A stretch of DNA of 64,000 bases. Origin: Molanna angustata (Eukaryota; Arthropoda; Insecta; Trichoptera; Molannidae). The translations under genes and the position numbers were made by a program. Location of the stretch: assembly GCA_963576475.1 (NCBI GenBank), contig OY754984.1, forward strand, positions 22,345,215 through 22,409,214, in the 5' to 3' direction. Shown here piece by piece: positions 20,080-31,235 of the stretch. Position 1 is the first letter of the stretch; each line of letters starts with the position of its first letter. Under the pieces are notes generated by a model. The model did not search any database, had not been told where the DNA came from, and saw only the letters and a list, made by a program, of their open reading frames with translations.

Positions 20080-20415
20080 TCCAAAAGCCTCCATCGAACC
20101 AGCGAAATGAAGGTACTCAGACGAATCGATGGGAAAACCTTTTGTGATAGAGTACGAAACACAGAGATCTGAAGGCTGTGCAAAATTGAGGATGTCGTAA
20201 GATGTGGTCGACGGATAAGAAGGTTCTGGAATGAACCTGTGTCAAGAACTATAGACTCAAGGACCGTAAAATTGGCCTGGAATAATTTTCCCCAAGAGAG
20301 CAGAACTCTAGAACGTCTTTCCAAGAGATTCCAAGAAAGACAGATGGCAGTCCACGTCACAGAAATGAAGCTCACACAGTACAGAAACAGGCCAGCAGGC
20401 CTAAAAGAATGAAGG
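20080..20415 (+). pseudogene. LINE ORF2 C-terminal fragment
   Basis: The plus strand gives TSEMKVLRRIDGKTFCDRVR followed by NTEI, a stop, KIEDVVRCGRRIRRFWNEPV and, further on, a run with FQERQMAVHVTE. EMK.LR.I.G.T..DR.R..EIR...IEDVVRW is the same tail as in the ORF at 50864 and the fragment at 31700. Several stops. Confidence 0.75.
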
Positions 20416-20439
20416 AAAACATTTACGAAATTATTCTCT

Positions 20440-20600
20440 TGTATGACTCAACTTTTAATCCAGTGGTCGCGAGTTCGAATCCTGCCTGGACCGACTTCGT
20501 TCACCTATAGCACAAGCATTTATACTTAATTTAGGGAATGTAGGATGTTGTATATTTACTTGTTTGACAAGGACATAATCTTTAAAAAAAATCTACACAT
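20440..20600 (+). mobile_element. SINE family A, 5' truncated
   Basis: Starts within the tRNA-like part (AATCCAGTGGTCGCGAGTTCG), keeps the B box and TTCGTTCACCTATAGCACAA, and ends TGTTTGACAAGGACATAATC plus an A run. Confidence 0.8.
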
Positions 20601-21015
20601 TTTTTTTTTATTTTCGATATATTACCAAATATTAAAAAAAAATAGTTATTATTTCTTAATATTATCTAAATTTTGTATATCATTTTTGTAATAAGTTGAA
20701 GCTATTGGTATTCCCATATGAAGTAAAATAGAACAAAAATACGTATAAATAGTTGTAACACTAAAATTATCGCTACTTAAAAATCATTGCATAATATTTA
20801 TGCCAATCTTGTCTACATCCTCAAACTATCTTCAATCTCTGGAGAGCGTCAAAGCCATGGACTGAGATCTGAAAACATTTGAGATGCACTGCAAAACCAG
20901 GATAGACCAAGCATAATTCTGCTTGCTAAAGCTGCTCACCAATCGAAACGATTTTCTTTTATTCATTCCCTTTTTCCAGTGTAACAATGGTTTTCTAAAA
21001 TCTTAGCGCTGTCTC
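20601..21015. other. Unassigned AT-rich sequence
   Basis: No clear feature. A short minus-strand-like LINE text near 20820-20940 could not be confirmed. Confidence 0.35.
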
Positions 21016-21143
21016 AGGGTCGTATTACAAGAGTTATTTGAGAAAAACGTAAGAAAAAGGTAAGGTCCCATACTGCGAGAGCTTACGGAACCTCAACTTT
21101 TTCTAACATTATTCTTAAATAACTCCCGTAATACGAGCCTCAA
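21016..21143. mobile_element. Short foldback MITE (~128 bp)
   Basis: The two arms of about 50 bp are inverted and imperfect: GGGTCGTATTAC..GAGTTATTT at the left and AAATAACTCCCGTAATACGAG at the right, with GAAAAAGGT / ACTTTTTC inside. The loop holds CCCATACTGCGAGAGCTTACGG. No coding capacity. Confidence 0.7.
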
Positions 21144-21679
21144 TCGCTGAAATCACAAGTTGAATGCTAATATCTTTTGGTAAGTACCAATGATTTAATT
21201 CGATTCCAAAGTATCGCATTTTCCGACAGACAATGTTTCAAGGATCGACTGTCACGTGGGGGTAAGCAGAGAGGGTGGGGGTTGTGTATTTTCCGGTCGG
21301 TTAGACAAATTTTCCGGACAATTGATTCGGGGGTGTTTTATTTATTTTTTTTCTTTATCCGAAGGGATGTCCTCCTTTATTGGCTGTGTCTGCCCACTAA
21401 CAGGAGGGGGGGTGGAATGTATCAATATGACCGGCTTGTCTAAACCAGGGTGACAACCCTTTACAAAACACTCGTTACATTTAAAGGCATCCGTTTATTT
21501 TGTGACGTGAAAAATTGGGAAAATGTGCTATACATATTGCATACATGTATTTAGTCAAGGCGTTTTCCTATATCTGTGTTGCAGACAATTTGATAAGGAA
21601 ATACTTTTGAAATTATGATTTTTTTAATAATAAATGTGAATATACGAGAAAATAAATTATCGTATCGATATCGTAAGCA
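21144..21679. other. Unassigned sequence with G-rich patches
   Basis: Overlapping small frames around 21177-21453 have no domain; G runs at 21260-21290 and 21403-21412. Confidence 0.4.
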
Positions 21680-21870
21680 TATGTCGGCGTGGATTTAAGG
21701 TCCCAGGTTCAATTTCCGTTAGAGGCACTTTTTTAATTGTGCTTTCAGTCTGAATCTGTGAGACGATTAATATTTTTAGACTCCAAAATGTGTCATTGGG
21801 TACAATTTAAATTCATATTTGACAAAGTACCTGTAAGTTGCCCGGAAGCAAATAGAAAATAAGAAAAAAA
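21680..21870 (+). mobile_element. SINE family B, degraded copy
   Basis: GGTCCCAGGTTCAATTTCCG is a decayed B box. TCTGTGAGACGATTAATAT, GACTCCAAAATGTG and GACAAAGTACCTGTAAGTTG match the copy at 16802. Confidence 0.8.
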
Positions 21871-21879
21871 TAAGGAAAT

Positions 21880-22135
21880 AAATGCCCAAAGATGGTTTGT
21901 CCACATAGAAAGAATGAGTGATAACTGTCTGTCAAAAAGCATATATGTAAAACGCTGATAAAAGAAGAACAAAAAGTAGAGGTCGGTTTAGGAAAACTTG
22001 GCACGATCACATAAATGAAATTTTGAAAGATGTAGACGAGAAATGTATGGCAAGAGAAAGGAGTCTGCCGTTCAGTTCTCTCTGCCTACCCCGAATAGGG
22101 AAATGGCATGATGTCATATAATAATGATCTTCTCA
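21880..22135 (+). pseudogene. LINE 3' end (RTE-like terminus)
   Basis: RWFVHIERMSDN, then KS.YV and, after stops, FSLPTPNREMA and a stop. This matches HMGRMNEERLTKKIY and VLSAYPARDMA at 46400-46716. GGCATGATGTCATATAATAATG replaces the usual GATGGTATGTATG tail. Confidence 0.7.
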
Positions 22136-22261
22136 ATGTATTGAAATACGATCAATGGCGAAACACTCTCTTACCTCCGCCGCCTGGAACAGCTCCTCAA
22201 CGCACCTATGTAATTCCGGTCAAGTTTCTTATGTTTTGCAGAAAAGAAATTTGCCTTCTAT

Positions 22262-22475
22262 AAGAAATTAGTTTCTTTGTAAACAATGAAAGCAACAGTC
22301 CTTATAAATGAGGTGACGGTGTCTCGCACAGATGTCACCCCTGAACTGCGCCAGAAATATTATTTCATTTTTGCTTGTTTACCTACTTGTACCAATGTGT
22401 ATGTTAATCGACAGGGGAAAAATCCAATGTTTGCGTAGGTATATGAAATTAAAAAAAAATATTCGATTAAAAAAT
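22262..22475 (+). repeat. Repeat Z plus M module
   Basis: Reverse complement of 31016-31225: AATGAAAGCAACAGTCC, TTATAAATGAGGTGAC, GATGTCACCCCTGAACTGCG, then ATCCAATGTTTGCGTA and AATATTCGATT. The 31202-30897 minus frame that covers the other copy (starting MKATVLINEV) has no recognised domain. Confidence 0.7.
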
Positions 22476-22839
22476 TAAATTCAAATTTAATTCACGTAAA
22501 AAAAAAGTAACCCTATCTGAAGTTAAGGGATGTCGTTTCTTATTAACCGTCCATTGAATGAATTACAATTCAGTCCCTTCTAGGAATTCCACTTTCCCAT
22601 CTTACAACTTGTCTACCCCATTCATCCCTCTAACCCTCACAATGTCTTTCCAATGTTTGATTTATTTAACAGATATGCTCAATTGAATACGGCTCCCATA
22701 TTAATTAGGAGTCCATTCTCTTGGACTTTTATTACAGATCTCCTTGTGATCTAATTAATTGATTATTTGTTTCGTTCATAGATTCGCATGGGGTATAAAT
22801 TACCCATTTAATTTATTGCTATAAGGAAATAAGGAAAAC
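22476..22839. other. Unassigned sequence
   Basis: No frame or repeat recognised. Confidence 0.4.
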
Positions 22840-23090
22840 ATGTGGAATAGAGGACATCGTTCGACGGAGTAGATTCAGAAGAAGGCATTAGAGGGACCAC
22901 GTAGCCAGGATGGACAGTGAAAGACTTGCATATATAGCGGCGAATGAAATCCCTTCTGGCCGCCGCCTACCCGGAAGACCACTCAAGAGATGGAAGGATA
23001 GCTGGACTTTGTCATCCCAGGAGGCATAGTTTCTGAAGAACAGACCAACTTGATCTACTAAACGAAGAAGAAGAAGAAGAATTTATTGCT
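22840..23090 (+). pseudogene. LINE 3' end with (GAA)n tail
   Basis: CGIEDIVRRSRFRRR, RDHVARMDSERLAYIAANEI, PSGRRLPGRPLKRWKDSWT and SSQEA. It ends in CGAAGAAGAAGAAGAAG. It is the same tail as in the ORF at 50864 (GRPPKRWRDSWTSSSQE) and the fragment at 31660. Confidence 0.85.
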
Positions 23091-23494
23091 CTGAGGCACC
23101 GGCACGGAATAGTGCTTTCAATCTTTTCTATTATTTTTTTCCGATTTTTTGAATCGGTATCAAAGTGAGAGTGCATTCTACGAAATTCGTTTTGATATTT
23201 TTGTGTGTGGTGTATTACGTATGACGTAGGTAGGTACTAAGTATGACACATCATAGCACATTTCACGTAATACGCAATACGCTGTAGGTTCATACAAAAA
23301 CATCATCACGAAACTCATAGTATGCTCTCTTTATATTTTTGTAAAAAAAATATATATGTTTGAAAATTCTGAAAACATATTAGGTACCTTATAAAATATA
23401 TGTGTACCTACCACCACGCCCGCCGCTGTGTGTCCAATATTGTAAGTAGTATGCGGAGAGGATCGATTACAATGGATGGATAAATGAATATGTT
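23091..23494. other. Unassigned sequence
   Basis: Contains GAGGCACCGGCACGGAATAG at about 23090, the first motif of repeat V, so it may be a decayed V copy. Otherwise nothing. Confidence 0.4.
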
Positions 23495-23760
23495 TACTTT
23501 ATTCATCTTTACAATAATTAATTTTCATAGTCATATCCTGCTGTGAGGCACCGCCTTAGAATAGTGTTTCCACTCGTTTCACTAATCGTCGTCCGGGCAA
23601 TCGAAAACACAAAAGGCAAAATAATATCTCAAATAGTTCAGCAATGAGGTACACTACCCATTTTTACGCACGTGTCGTGTTTCTTTTATAACGTAATGCA
23701 CACCCGCACACCTGTCGCTGGTCACCCTACATTGCGAGGATATGCCGTGATTCGTATATA
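23495..23760 (+). repeat. Dispersed repeat V
   Basis: GAGGCACCGCCTTAGAATAG, TGTTTCC, TAGTTCAGCA and TAATGCACACCCGCACACCT, then GTCGCTGGTCACC and GGATATGCCGTGAT. Other copies: 57160 (partial) and 58626. The end resembles the terminus of the RTE-like LINEs (GACATGGCGTGATGGTATG). Confidence 0.7.
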
Positions 23761-23889
23761 TATTTCAATTGTATACTTAATATCAGATATAAAAAAAACA
23801 CGTTTAATATTTCAATATTTCCTTTAGGTATAAATTCGCAGGGGTATGAAATACCCATTTTATATTATAATCTTATTACATATGTACTA

Positions 23890-24349
23890 TACGAATATTT
23901 TTACATTTTACTTTGGGGAATGGGTTCGGGTTCAAGTAGAGTGTTTGTCCTGCAGAAGCGAGCACTTATGTAGAGCACTGCTTGATATGAATCCTAGAGA
24001 CTCGTGCAGAACAGTTTTTAGAGAACAGGGTATTTTAACTATGCCCTGTGCATTTGCCCTCGAATGTTTGCTGTACGCACATAGAAACTTGTATAAAACA
24101 CCTTTGAACTCAAATTATCATGAATACAATACAAGGAAAAAAGAAATGATTCGTCCACCTGGGCACAGATTAAGCAAGGTGTCAAAGAGTTTTATTTGTA
24201 TGAGCGTACGACTTTACAACAATCTTCCAACAAATATGAAATCACTGGATGCTTTGGGTTTCAAGAGAGAGGCTAAAAAGTATCTTGTTAACAATGCAAT
24301 TACTGACTCTACTGACGAGATACTAAACATCAATCCAACTAATCTGTGA
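23890..24349 (+). pseudogene. LINE ORF2 C-terminal fragment
   Basis: After a frameshift near 23950 (GSSRVFVLQKRAL in one frame) the frame to 24349 gives CRALLDMNPRDSCRTVFREQ, GILTMPCAFALECLLYAHR, YNTRKKEM, and VRLYNNLPTNMKSL plus FKREAKKYL. This is the complete C-terminal domain of a CR1/Jockey-like RT. Reading is open for 167 codons, but the RT core is missing. A 3' UTR runs to about 24535. Confidence 0.85.
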
Positions 24350-24637
24350 TATTTGTGAACACTAACATACTAATTAATTAACTATTTTATATGGGTATTT
24401 GTTTGGTTTGTCGTCCTTGACTTTGTTCTTGTATTCTTTCTGCTTTACAATGCTATGTACCTTACTTTTATCTTAAATAACTGTTTATTGGACATGGTGC
24501 TAGTGGGACCCTTTACATCCTTCTAGCACTCAATTTTTGTTTTCTGAATTTTTGTTTTCTTTTTTTTCCCGAATTGCTTATTTTGTATACATATATTTTA
24601 TTTTTTATTTCTCTATATTCTTTTTTTTATTACTCTT

Positions 24638-25694
24638 TAATATACTATATCTGTACTATATTATTTTATATACTATATCTGTACTATATTCTTTTATATA
24701 CTATATCTGTACTATATTCTTTTATATACTATATCTGTACTATATTCTTTTATATACTATATCTGTACTATATTCTTTTATATACTATATCTGTACTATA
24801 TTCTTTTATATACTATATCTGTACTATATTCTTTTATATACTATATCTGTACTATATTCTTTTATATACTATATCTGTACTATATTCTTTTATATACTAT
24901 ATCTGTACTATATTCTTTTATATACTATATCTGTACTATATTCTTTTATATACTATATCTGTACTATATTCTTTTATATACTATATCTGTACTATATTCT
25001 TTTATATACTATATCTGTACTATATTCTTTTATATACTATATCTGTACTATATTCTTTTATATACTATATCTGTACTATATTCTTTTATATACTATATCT
25101 GTACTATATTCTTTTATATACTATATCTGTACTATATTCTTTTATATACTATATCTGTACTATATTCTTTTATATACTATATCTGTACTATATTCTTTTA
25201 TATACTATATCTGTACTATATTCTTTTATATACTATATCTGTACTATATTCTTTTATATACTATATCTGTACTATATTCTTTTATATACTATATCTGTAC
25301 TATATTCTTTTATATACTATATCTGTACTATATTCTTTTATATACTATATCTGTACTATATTCTTTTATATACTATATCTGTACTATATTCTTTTATATA
25401 CTATATCTGTACTATATTCTTTTATATACTATATCTGTACTATATTCTTTTATATACTATATCTGTACTATATTCTTTTATATACTATATCTGTACTATA
25501 TTCTTTTATATACTATATCTGTACTATATTCTTTTATATACTATATCTGTACTATATTCTTTTATATACTATATCTGTACTATATTCTTTTATATACTAT
25601 ATCTGTACTATATTCTTTTATATACTATATCTGTACTATATTCTTTTATATACTATATCTGTACTATATTCTTTTATATACTATATCTGTACTA
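24638..25694. repeat. 28-bp minisatellite, about 37 copies
   Basis: Unit CTTTTATATACTATATCTGT plus ACTATATT, period 28 (for example 24691 to 24719). Apart from the first unit or two the copies look identical over about 1 kb. Because 28 is not a multiple of 3 and no frame meets a stop, all plus frames stay open for hundreds of codons; these are not genes. The array ends exactly where the Tc1 element begins. Confidence 0.97.
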
Positions 25695-26090
25695 CAGACG
25701 GTGTCCAAATTAATACAATCAAAGGAAAAAAATGCAAAAATAATTGTATTTTTAGCTGTTATCCAGCAAAATCGAATCACATCAGTATATTTTTAATTGT
25801 GGCAACTCCCTTCATTATTGTTATCGTACTTGCAACACTTTTTAAGCATCAACATGAAGTTTGTCACATACAAGATACGATAATGTCAGTTTAGTATTGG
25901 TCTTCACAGAGTGTGCGGGTGTTAATGGAATATTTTGCCCATTGATTTTGTGTTTATTTGAGACAGTGTTTGAGTGTTTCTTACATTTTTTTTTAAATAA
26001 CAGGTAAACCTAATATTTATTACTAAATATTTATCACAATTATACTACTTATCAAATTATTACGATTTTGATAAATTATTTTCTAAATGT

Positions 26091-26579
26091 ATGCTGAATT
26101 TCAGAATTTTTTGGTTTATTTTAGAAATGGGAAGATCTTGTGACCTCACTCCAAGAAAAAAATCTAAAATTGCAACCCTTCTTGGTCACTGTGAATACAG
26201 TCAACGAGAAATTGCCACACTTACCAACGTTTCTCAATATTCTGTGCACAAAATAAGTAGGCAAATGAAAGGAAATGTACCCCTTGAACCATCTCGAATA
26301 GGAAAATGTGGACGAAAGCGCATTACTACTCCGCGAACAGAAAGAAAAATCAGAAATGTTGCTCTAGAAAATAGACAGAAGCCTCGAAAAGTAATAAAAT
26401 CTATTTTGCACACCACAGGAGTCAATATATCTGATCGTACATTGAGACGAAGATTGGTGGAAATGGACCTCAAATGTTATCGCCCAGTGAAAAAGCCAAA
26501 ACTAACACCTGAAATGCGTAAAAAGCGACTAGAATGGGCACTTAAACACCAAAATTGGAACGAAGACGATTGGAGCAAG
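26091..26579 (+). CDS. Tc1-type transposase, exon 1 (DNA-binding half)
   Basis: Open from 26091; the better start is probably Met at 26127 (MGRSCDLTPRKKSKI), because the stretch before it is hydrophobic and unlike the family. It contains a helix-turn-helix (YSQREIATLTNVSQYSVHKI), a GRKR-type AT-hook-like linker and a second HTH with ISDRTLRRRL. It ends NEDDWSK followed by a GT splice donor at 26580. The unspliced frame stops two codons later. Exon 1 plus exon 2 give about 344 residues, the usual Tc1 length. The protein would bind the TIRs and cut and rejoin at TA. Confidence 0.85.
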
Positions 26580-26662
26580 GTATAAGAATGTAAAATAAGT
26601 TTTTATGAAACTTTCTGTATTAAATAAAATTGACTAGTGAAAACTTCTCGTGTTCTTTCAGG
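26580..26662 (+). other. Probable spliceosomal intron in the transposase
   Basis: GTATAAG at the 5' side and TTGTTCTTTCAG-like tract at the 3' side, about 83 bp. Joining WSK to VCFSDES restores the continuous family motif (W..V.FSDES) that carries the first catalytic Asp. Confidence 0.8.
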
Positions 26663-27243
26663 TTTGTTTTTCTGATGAATCCTCAATCCAAATACTGCAG
26701 GACAAAACTCAATATGTGAGAAGAAGGCCAGGTGAAAAATATAATGAGGAATGTGTGGTCCAAAGAGTGAAGCACCCTCAGTCAATAATGATCTGGTCAG
26801 TGATTAGTGGGATGGGTATGGTAAGGCTGTATATTGTGAATGGCACAATGCGCCAGGACCAGTATATAGAAGTTTTAAAAGGGAGACTAAAGCCTCAAGT
26901 GGCCGAATGGTTTCCAAATGGAAAATATGTATTTATGCATGATTCTGCACCCTGCCACAAAGCGAAAACCGTTACTAAATTTCTAGAAGGAGAAAAAATA
27001 AAGGTATTAGATTGGCCAGGAAATTCACCGGATCTAAATCCAATTGAAAACGTTTGGGAGGCTCTGAAAAGGGCAATTGTAAAAAAAGGTGTCATCACCA
27101 ACAAAAGACAACTAATAGAAAACATAATTGAGGCATGGCACAACACACCAGAATTAAAAAATATCTCAATTAAATGTATCTCCAGCATGCCCAGAAGAAT
27201 ATCAGCAGTAATTAAAGCTAAGGGAGGATTTACTAAATATTGA
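26663..27243 (+). CDS. Tc1-type transposase, exon 2 (DDE catalytic half)
   Basis: Catalytic residues: D in CFSDES, D in FMHDSAPCHKA and E in SPDLNPIENVWE. Counting from the second D to the E gives 34 intervening residues, so DD34E. It also has MIWSVISGMG and ends KGGFTKY, then stop, 200 bp before the right TIR. No stops or frameshifts seen, so this copy may be active or very recently active. An open frame reaches upstream to about 26650, inside the intron. Confidence 0.92.
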
Positions 27244-27445
27244 TCATTTTACCATAAAACGTATTTTATTATCAATAAACTATTATATATTCATAGTAAA
27301 TGCATTTTATTTTATAAAAATATATTAAATCTCCCATAATATTCTAGAAAGATCGAAATAAAATAAAAAAATAATAATTTTCAATGATTCGAAGTCTAAA
27401 AACTGCTATAAATTCATTTGATTGTATTAATTTGGCCACCGTCTG

Positions 27446-28124
27446 TATGTTAAATCATGATGTCAATGAATTATATTAATTATTGTGACCATAATATTGT
27501 AAATTGTAAACCATGTAATGATGAACCCAAGTGTTCTGTAAAGAACCTAGGGGGGATAAAATACAATAAACAATAAAAAATAATAAACTGATGGACTTAT
27601 TGATATTATACAATTACTTTCAACTGATCAAATATAAAGAATGATAACAATATATGTGTACGATTCTCTTTGAGCAACACATAAAAATATTTTATTTGAT
27701 TTGGGAACCATGTGATTCATATTAATTACATCAGCATAGTTAACTAGTGTCTTTCTATGGTTTTGAAATAAAAATCGCGTCAGAGATTGGATTTATGACA
27801 GGTGCTATGGCGGACATTGGGACCTGGTTGATCTGTTTTGTGTGACCCTATATGTTTGTTGAAGTAATGATTGTGAGTGCAAAATATTGAGATTGTGTAC
27901 ATTTTTAGTGTGGAACGGGAACAATCACCTGGTTCATAATTGCATGTATGTAATTGTCAATAAAAATTGTAAACTGCTCGCCTTAGAACAGGATTTCCTA
28001 GTTGGGCAGCAGTTATCTACTTATTGTTGTCATTATAAATATGGTGTGATAAAAGGTAAAGAAATAAAAATAAATTATAGAAAACTGATTTTTTCCTATT
28101 TGTATAAACCAAGATAAGATAAAG
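27446..28124. other. Unassigned sequence, LINE-like A-rich end near 27580
   Basis: GTTCTGTAAAGAACCTAGG (a small hairpin) followed by ATACAATAAACAATAAAAAA at 27535-27590 looks like a LINE 3' terminus, but no ORF2 text precedes it. A 76-codon frame at 27887 has no domain. Confidence 0.35.
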
Positions 28125-28335
28125 GAAATGCAAAAGTGGAGATTGGTAGGACACATAGCAAGAATAAAAGATTAAAGATAAATGAAAAGACTGGTTGAGT
28201 GAAGACCGAGAGGCGATGAGAAACACAAGGCCAAATCTAAAGATTCTTTCTCAATAGATGGGAATCGCACAGGAAAGGTAGGAATGATATAGGACAGGGA
28301 AGTCTATGTCCTGAACAAAAGATTTGAGAGTCTAC
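28125..28335 (+). pseudogene. Degraded LINE 3' fragment
   Basis: KWRLVGHIARIKD, then VEWRPRGDEKHKAKSKDSF and, later, GKVGMI and a DRE motif resemble the K..W.GHIAR..D.RW...V.EWRPR tail. Stops and frameshifts are frequent. Confidence 0.6.
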
Positions 28336-28394
28336 AGTACGCTCAATAGTAATTTTAAATCTTTTCTCCAGAACCCTTTGAAATAAAGTTGAGG

Positions 28395-28570
28395 AAGGTT
28401 ATTGCAGAGCGGTTAGCGCGCTGGGTTAGTAATTCAGCGGTCGCTGGTTCGAATCCTGTCACGAACTATTTCGTGAACAAGCATAGGTATAGATACTTAA
28501 TTTATGGAATGTATGAGGATGTATGTATACGTACTTGTTACCAGGACAGATTCATTCTTTAAAAAAAAAA
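28395..28570 (+). mobile_element. SINE family A
   Basis: A box TTGCAGAGCGGTTAGCGCG, B box TGGTTCGAATCCTG, body AACAAGCATAGGTA, tail TTGTTACCAGGACAGATTC and an A run. Confidence 0.85.
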
Positions 28571-28737
28571 CTTTTCTTGTCAAACTACATAGTTTTAATA
28601 AAACTTTTTTAAATTGTTTTCGAAGATAGCTCAAAAAAGTAAAATGCCTGCGAATTAGATTTTTATTTAAATCTTAATAAAATATGAAAATCTACCGATT
28701 TAGTGTTTATTTTTTAATTAAAATTCGCGATTTAAAT

Positions 28738-28828
28738 GATCTGGTTGTTTGAAAGAAATTTCCGCATTGCAATAAGCCAGTGGGCAATATATTTGTATAT
28801 TTTATATACAAAAAAATAAATAATATTG
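28738..28828 (+). repeat. CR1-like LINE 3' tail remnant
   Basis: CTGGTTGTTTGAAAGAAATT, GCAATAAGCCAGTGGGCA and TTATATACAAAAAAATAAAT align with the complete end at 30270-30365 (GGTTAGTTGGAAGAAATTACC...). Confidence 0.6.
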
Positions 28829-29674
28829 AAAAAAACACAATTTTACCTTTCTTCACGAAAAAATATTGTATCTTATGGTGAAATACAATATTTGTTCGCG
28901 TTTCATACATTAGAAGGTAATATGGTGTGCATATTTGTGTACATCCCGTATGCCCAAGGTCATAGAAGTTAACAAGGACTATACGTATAGGTAAAGGTTA
29001 CGTATAGGTACTTGGCTCTTTTTCTTTACCACAGGAAGGACATGCTTTGATCAATATGAATTCGAATAACAAAATCAGTATACTGTCTGCTGTCAAAAGG
29101 TTATATTTGTCTTTAGAAAAAAACCAAATCTTAACCTTTTGAAACTTTAATGTATACCTATCTCTCCTATCCCCCCCCCCCTTCCTTGAGAGAGATTCGC
29201 CTCCTCATCCCTCTAGTTTCCTCCACACCCTCTCACCCCTATCCTGTTTGTATTCTTAGCTGACGTCTTTAAATTTAAACTTGTTTAATTTATTCCGCAG
29301 CATGACCACGCCACTAATCCCGCGGTCCTGCGCACAAAACACGTAATTAACTAACACTATACTTTATCTTTTGATACACGTTGAAAATGCTTCTTATCGT
29401 ATATATGTATTTAATGACGTTTGTGAGCAACTGCATAACGAGTTTTATTTTGTGATCAATTGTCAGTACTTATGGGCAGCTTCAAATTTGTTAAGAAGAA
29501 GATACTGACAGTAAATAATCATTTTAGGAAGACTTAAATAATACACCATCATAGAATTATACAAAAGAAATTAAATTAAATGTTTTGGAAATAAATCGAT
29601 AGAAAACCATTGTTAATCAAGTAAACCATTTGAGAAAATCCATTCCATATATTTGGGAATCTCAAAAATATATT
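28829..29674. other. Unassigned AT-rich sequence
   Basis: A pyrimidine-rich block lies at 29160-29235. Nothing else. Confidence 0.4.
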
Positions 29675-29898
29675 TATTTATTTATTTTATATTACTTCTA
29701 GGGCAACTAATGGGTACTATGTCAAATATTAATTTAACACGCATCTACTAACAAATTGCCACATTCTGGAGACTTAAGGTATTAATCGTCTCACAGATCC
29801 AGATTGGAAACACAATTAAAAAATGTGTCTTCACCGGGGAATCGAACCCGGGACCTTTAGATCAGCAGTCAGATACCTAACCATCTGAGCCTATAAGT
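29675..29898 (-). mobile_element. SINE family B
   Basis: Reverse complement shows the tRNA-like head (GGCTCAGATGGTTAGGTATC), B box CCCGGGTTCGATTCCCCGG, CTGTGAGACGATTAATACC, GTCTCCAGAATGTGGCAAT and an AAATAAATAAAT tail. Confidence 0.85.
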
Positions 29899-29899
29899 C

Positions 29900-30370
29900 C
29901 AATTGTGTAAAAATAATCTAAACATTGTATATTCAGCTTTTTTTCACTCTATCCTTAGATACATATGTAATACAGAATTTCTCAGCTCTTCGTTTGAAGT
30001 ACAATCAGCAAGATTATGGAATATCCTTAGTCCGGATATTACGTCGTCTAACTCACTTAGTATTTTCAAGAAAAAACTAAAGCAGGAATATTTATCCTTG
30101 AACACCTGATCCCCATTTCCTCTCCTGTCCTTACCATATCCTTTTTATTGCTATGAATTATATTTTTTTTTGTTTAATAGTATTTAAGTGTTATACGTAT
30201 TTTATTTGATTTCTTTTACTCTTTTTTATTTGCTGTTGTACATACACAATGTTGTCATACTTTGTAATCTGGTTAGTTGGAAGAAATTACCTAATGGCAA
30301 TAAGCCCGCCAGTGTACAATTATATTTGTTTATATTATGTACAAGAAGATGTATAAATAAATATATATGA
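29900..30370 (+). pseudogene. CR1-like LINE 3' end with terminal hairpin
   Basis: The frame to 30109 gives SSSFEVQSARLWNILSPDI, then SLSIFKKKLKQEYL and a stop. The 3' UTR follows, ending GAAATTACC-TAAT-GGCAATAAGCCCGCC, a TATGTACAAGAAGAT box and AAATAAATATAT. It is the clearest complete tail of this family here. Confidence 0.8.
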
Positions 30371-30760
30371 TGTTTCGGGATGGGATAGTACGTATAGGAC
30401 GAATCTTTTGCCAGTTGAAATCGCACAAAGACTGATTATAAAGATTATACTAGACACACCTATAGATCACCCGACGGAACAGATCTATGTAGACTTTTCG
30501 GTCCCAACACTAGAACAGGTAATAGACATGATTGCAACTACATATGCACAGGCTGAACCACCCTGATGTTTTTCTAGTGAAACAGGAAAAACTGAAGGAA
30601 ATTCATAATCAGCATACCATAGAAAAATACAAATGCAGTACAGAAATTACTGTCATGTGAGGGAATATTATTTAACAATCTTTTGCCCACTTCCATTAGA
30701 GAATAAAAAGATCAAAACAAATTCTAAAAAGCATTAAAAGGTCATATTTTTGCCATTCAT
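30371..30760 (+). pseudogene. LINE ORF2 C-terminal fragment
   Basis: GWDSTYRTNLLPVEIAQRLI, then IKIILDTP...PTEQIYVDFSVPTLEQ, and, after breaks, EGILFNNLLPTSIRE and KALKGHIF. The WGGTY.T.L.P.EIAQ order equals that in the minus-strand LINE at 9330-11106. It directly follows the tail of the previous LINE. Confidence 0.7.
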
Positions 30761-31009
30761 GATCCTAGAAGCTGAATTTTTCTTCTGTGTATAATAACGA
30801 TACACCTTTCTCGATCACAAGCGTTTAATTCAATCAAAAGAGTTTCAACATTGTTTAAAGTAAAAATTTCGTGTAATTTAATATATCCAAATAAAATTAT
30901 AAATAAAAAAATGCATTTGTTTTTAGAGCACGTATACATTTTGATGCAAATTTCTCAAGTCTTGACATGTTTGGCTCACTGAGCATGTTTTTTTTATTTA
31001 CAAGAAAAA

Positions 31010-31235
31010 ATATAACATTTGACTTCTGACAGGGTAAAAAATCCAATGTTTGCGTATTTGCAATTAAAAAAATATTCGATTTACATACACATTGGTACAA
31101 ATAGGTAAACAAGCCAAAAATGAAATAATATTTCTGGCGCAGTTCAGGGGTGACATCTGTGCGGGACATTGTCACCTCATTTATAAGGACTGTTGCTTTC
31201 ATTGTTTACAAATAAACCAATTTCTATAGATGGCG
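31010..31235 (-). repeat. M module followed by repeat Z
   Basis: TTGACTTCTGACAGGG and AATATTCGATTTACATAC, then Z in reverse (GTTCAGGGGTGACATCTGTG, TTGCTTTCATTGTTTAC). A 101-codon minus frame (30897-31202) crosses it; no known domain, and its Z part also reads open at 22262, so it might be a relic of a coding element. Confidence 0.6.

Larger units (their letters stand above)
25695..27445 (+). mobile_element. Tc1/mariner-type transposon, apparently complete
   Basis: 1,751 bp between TA dinucleotides. TIRs of at least 30 bp: CAGACGGTGTCCAAATTAAT.. at the left, and at the right the complement of CAGACGGTGGCCAAATTAAT.., with one mismatch in the first 20. It encodes a DD34E transposase in two exons. 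The left TA is the last dinucleotide of the 28-bp array. Everything needed (TIRs, HTH, catalytic triad) is visible. Confidence 0.93.

Noticed and set aside
24537..25796. Long frames of 419 and 379 codons
   Set aside because: They are products of the 28-bp array, which has no stop in any plus frame; the predicted protein is a repeat of the unit.
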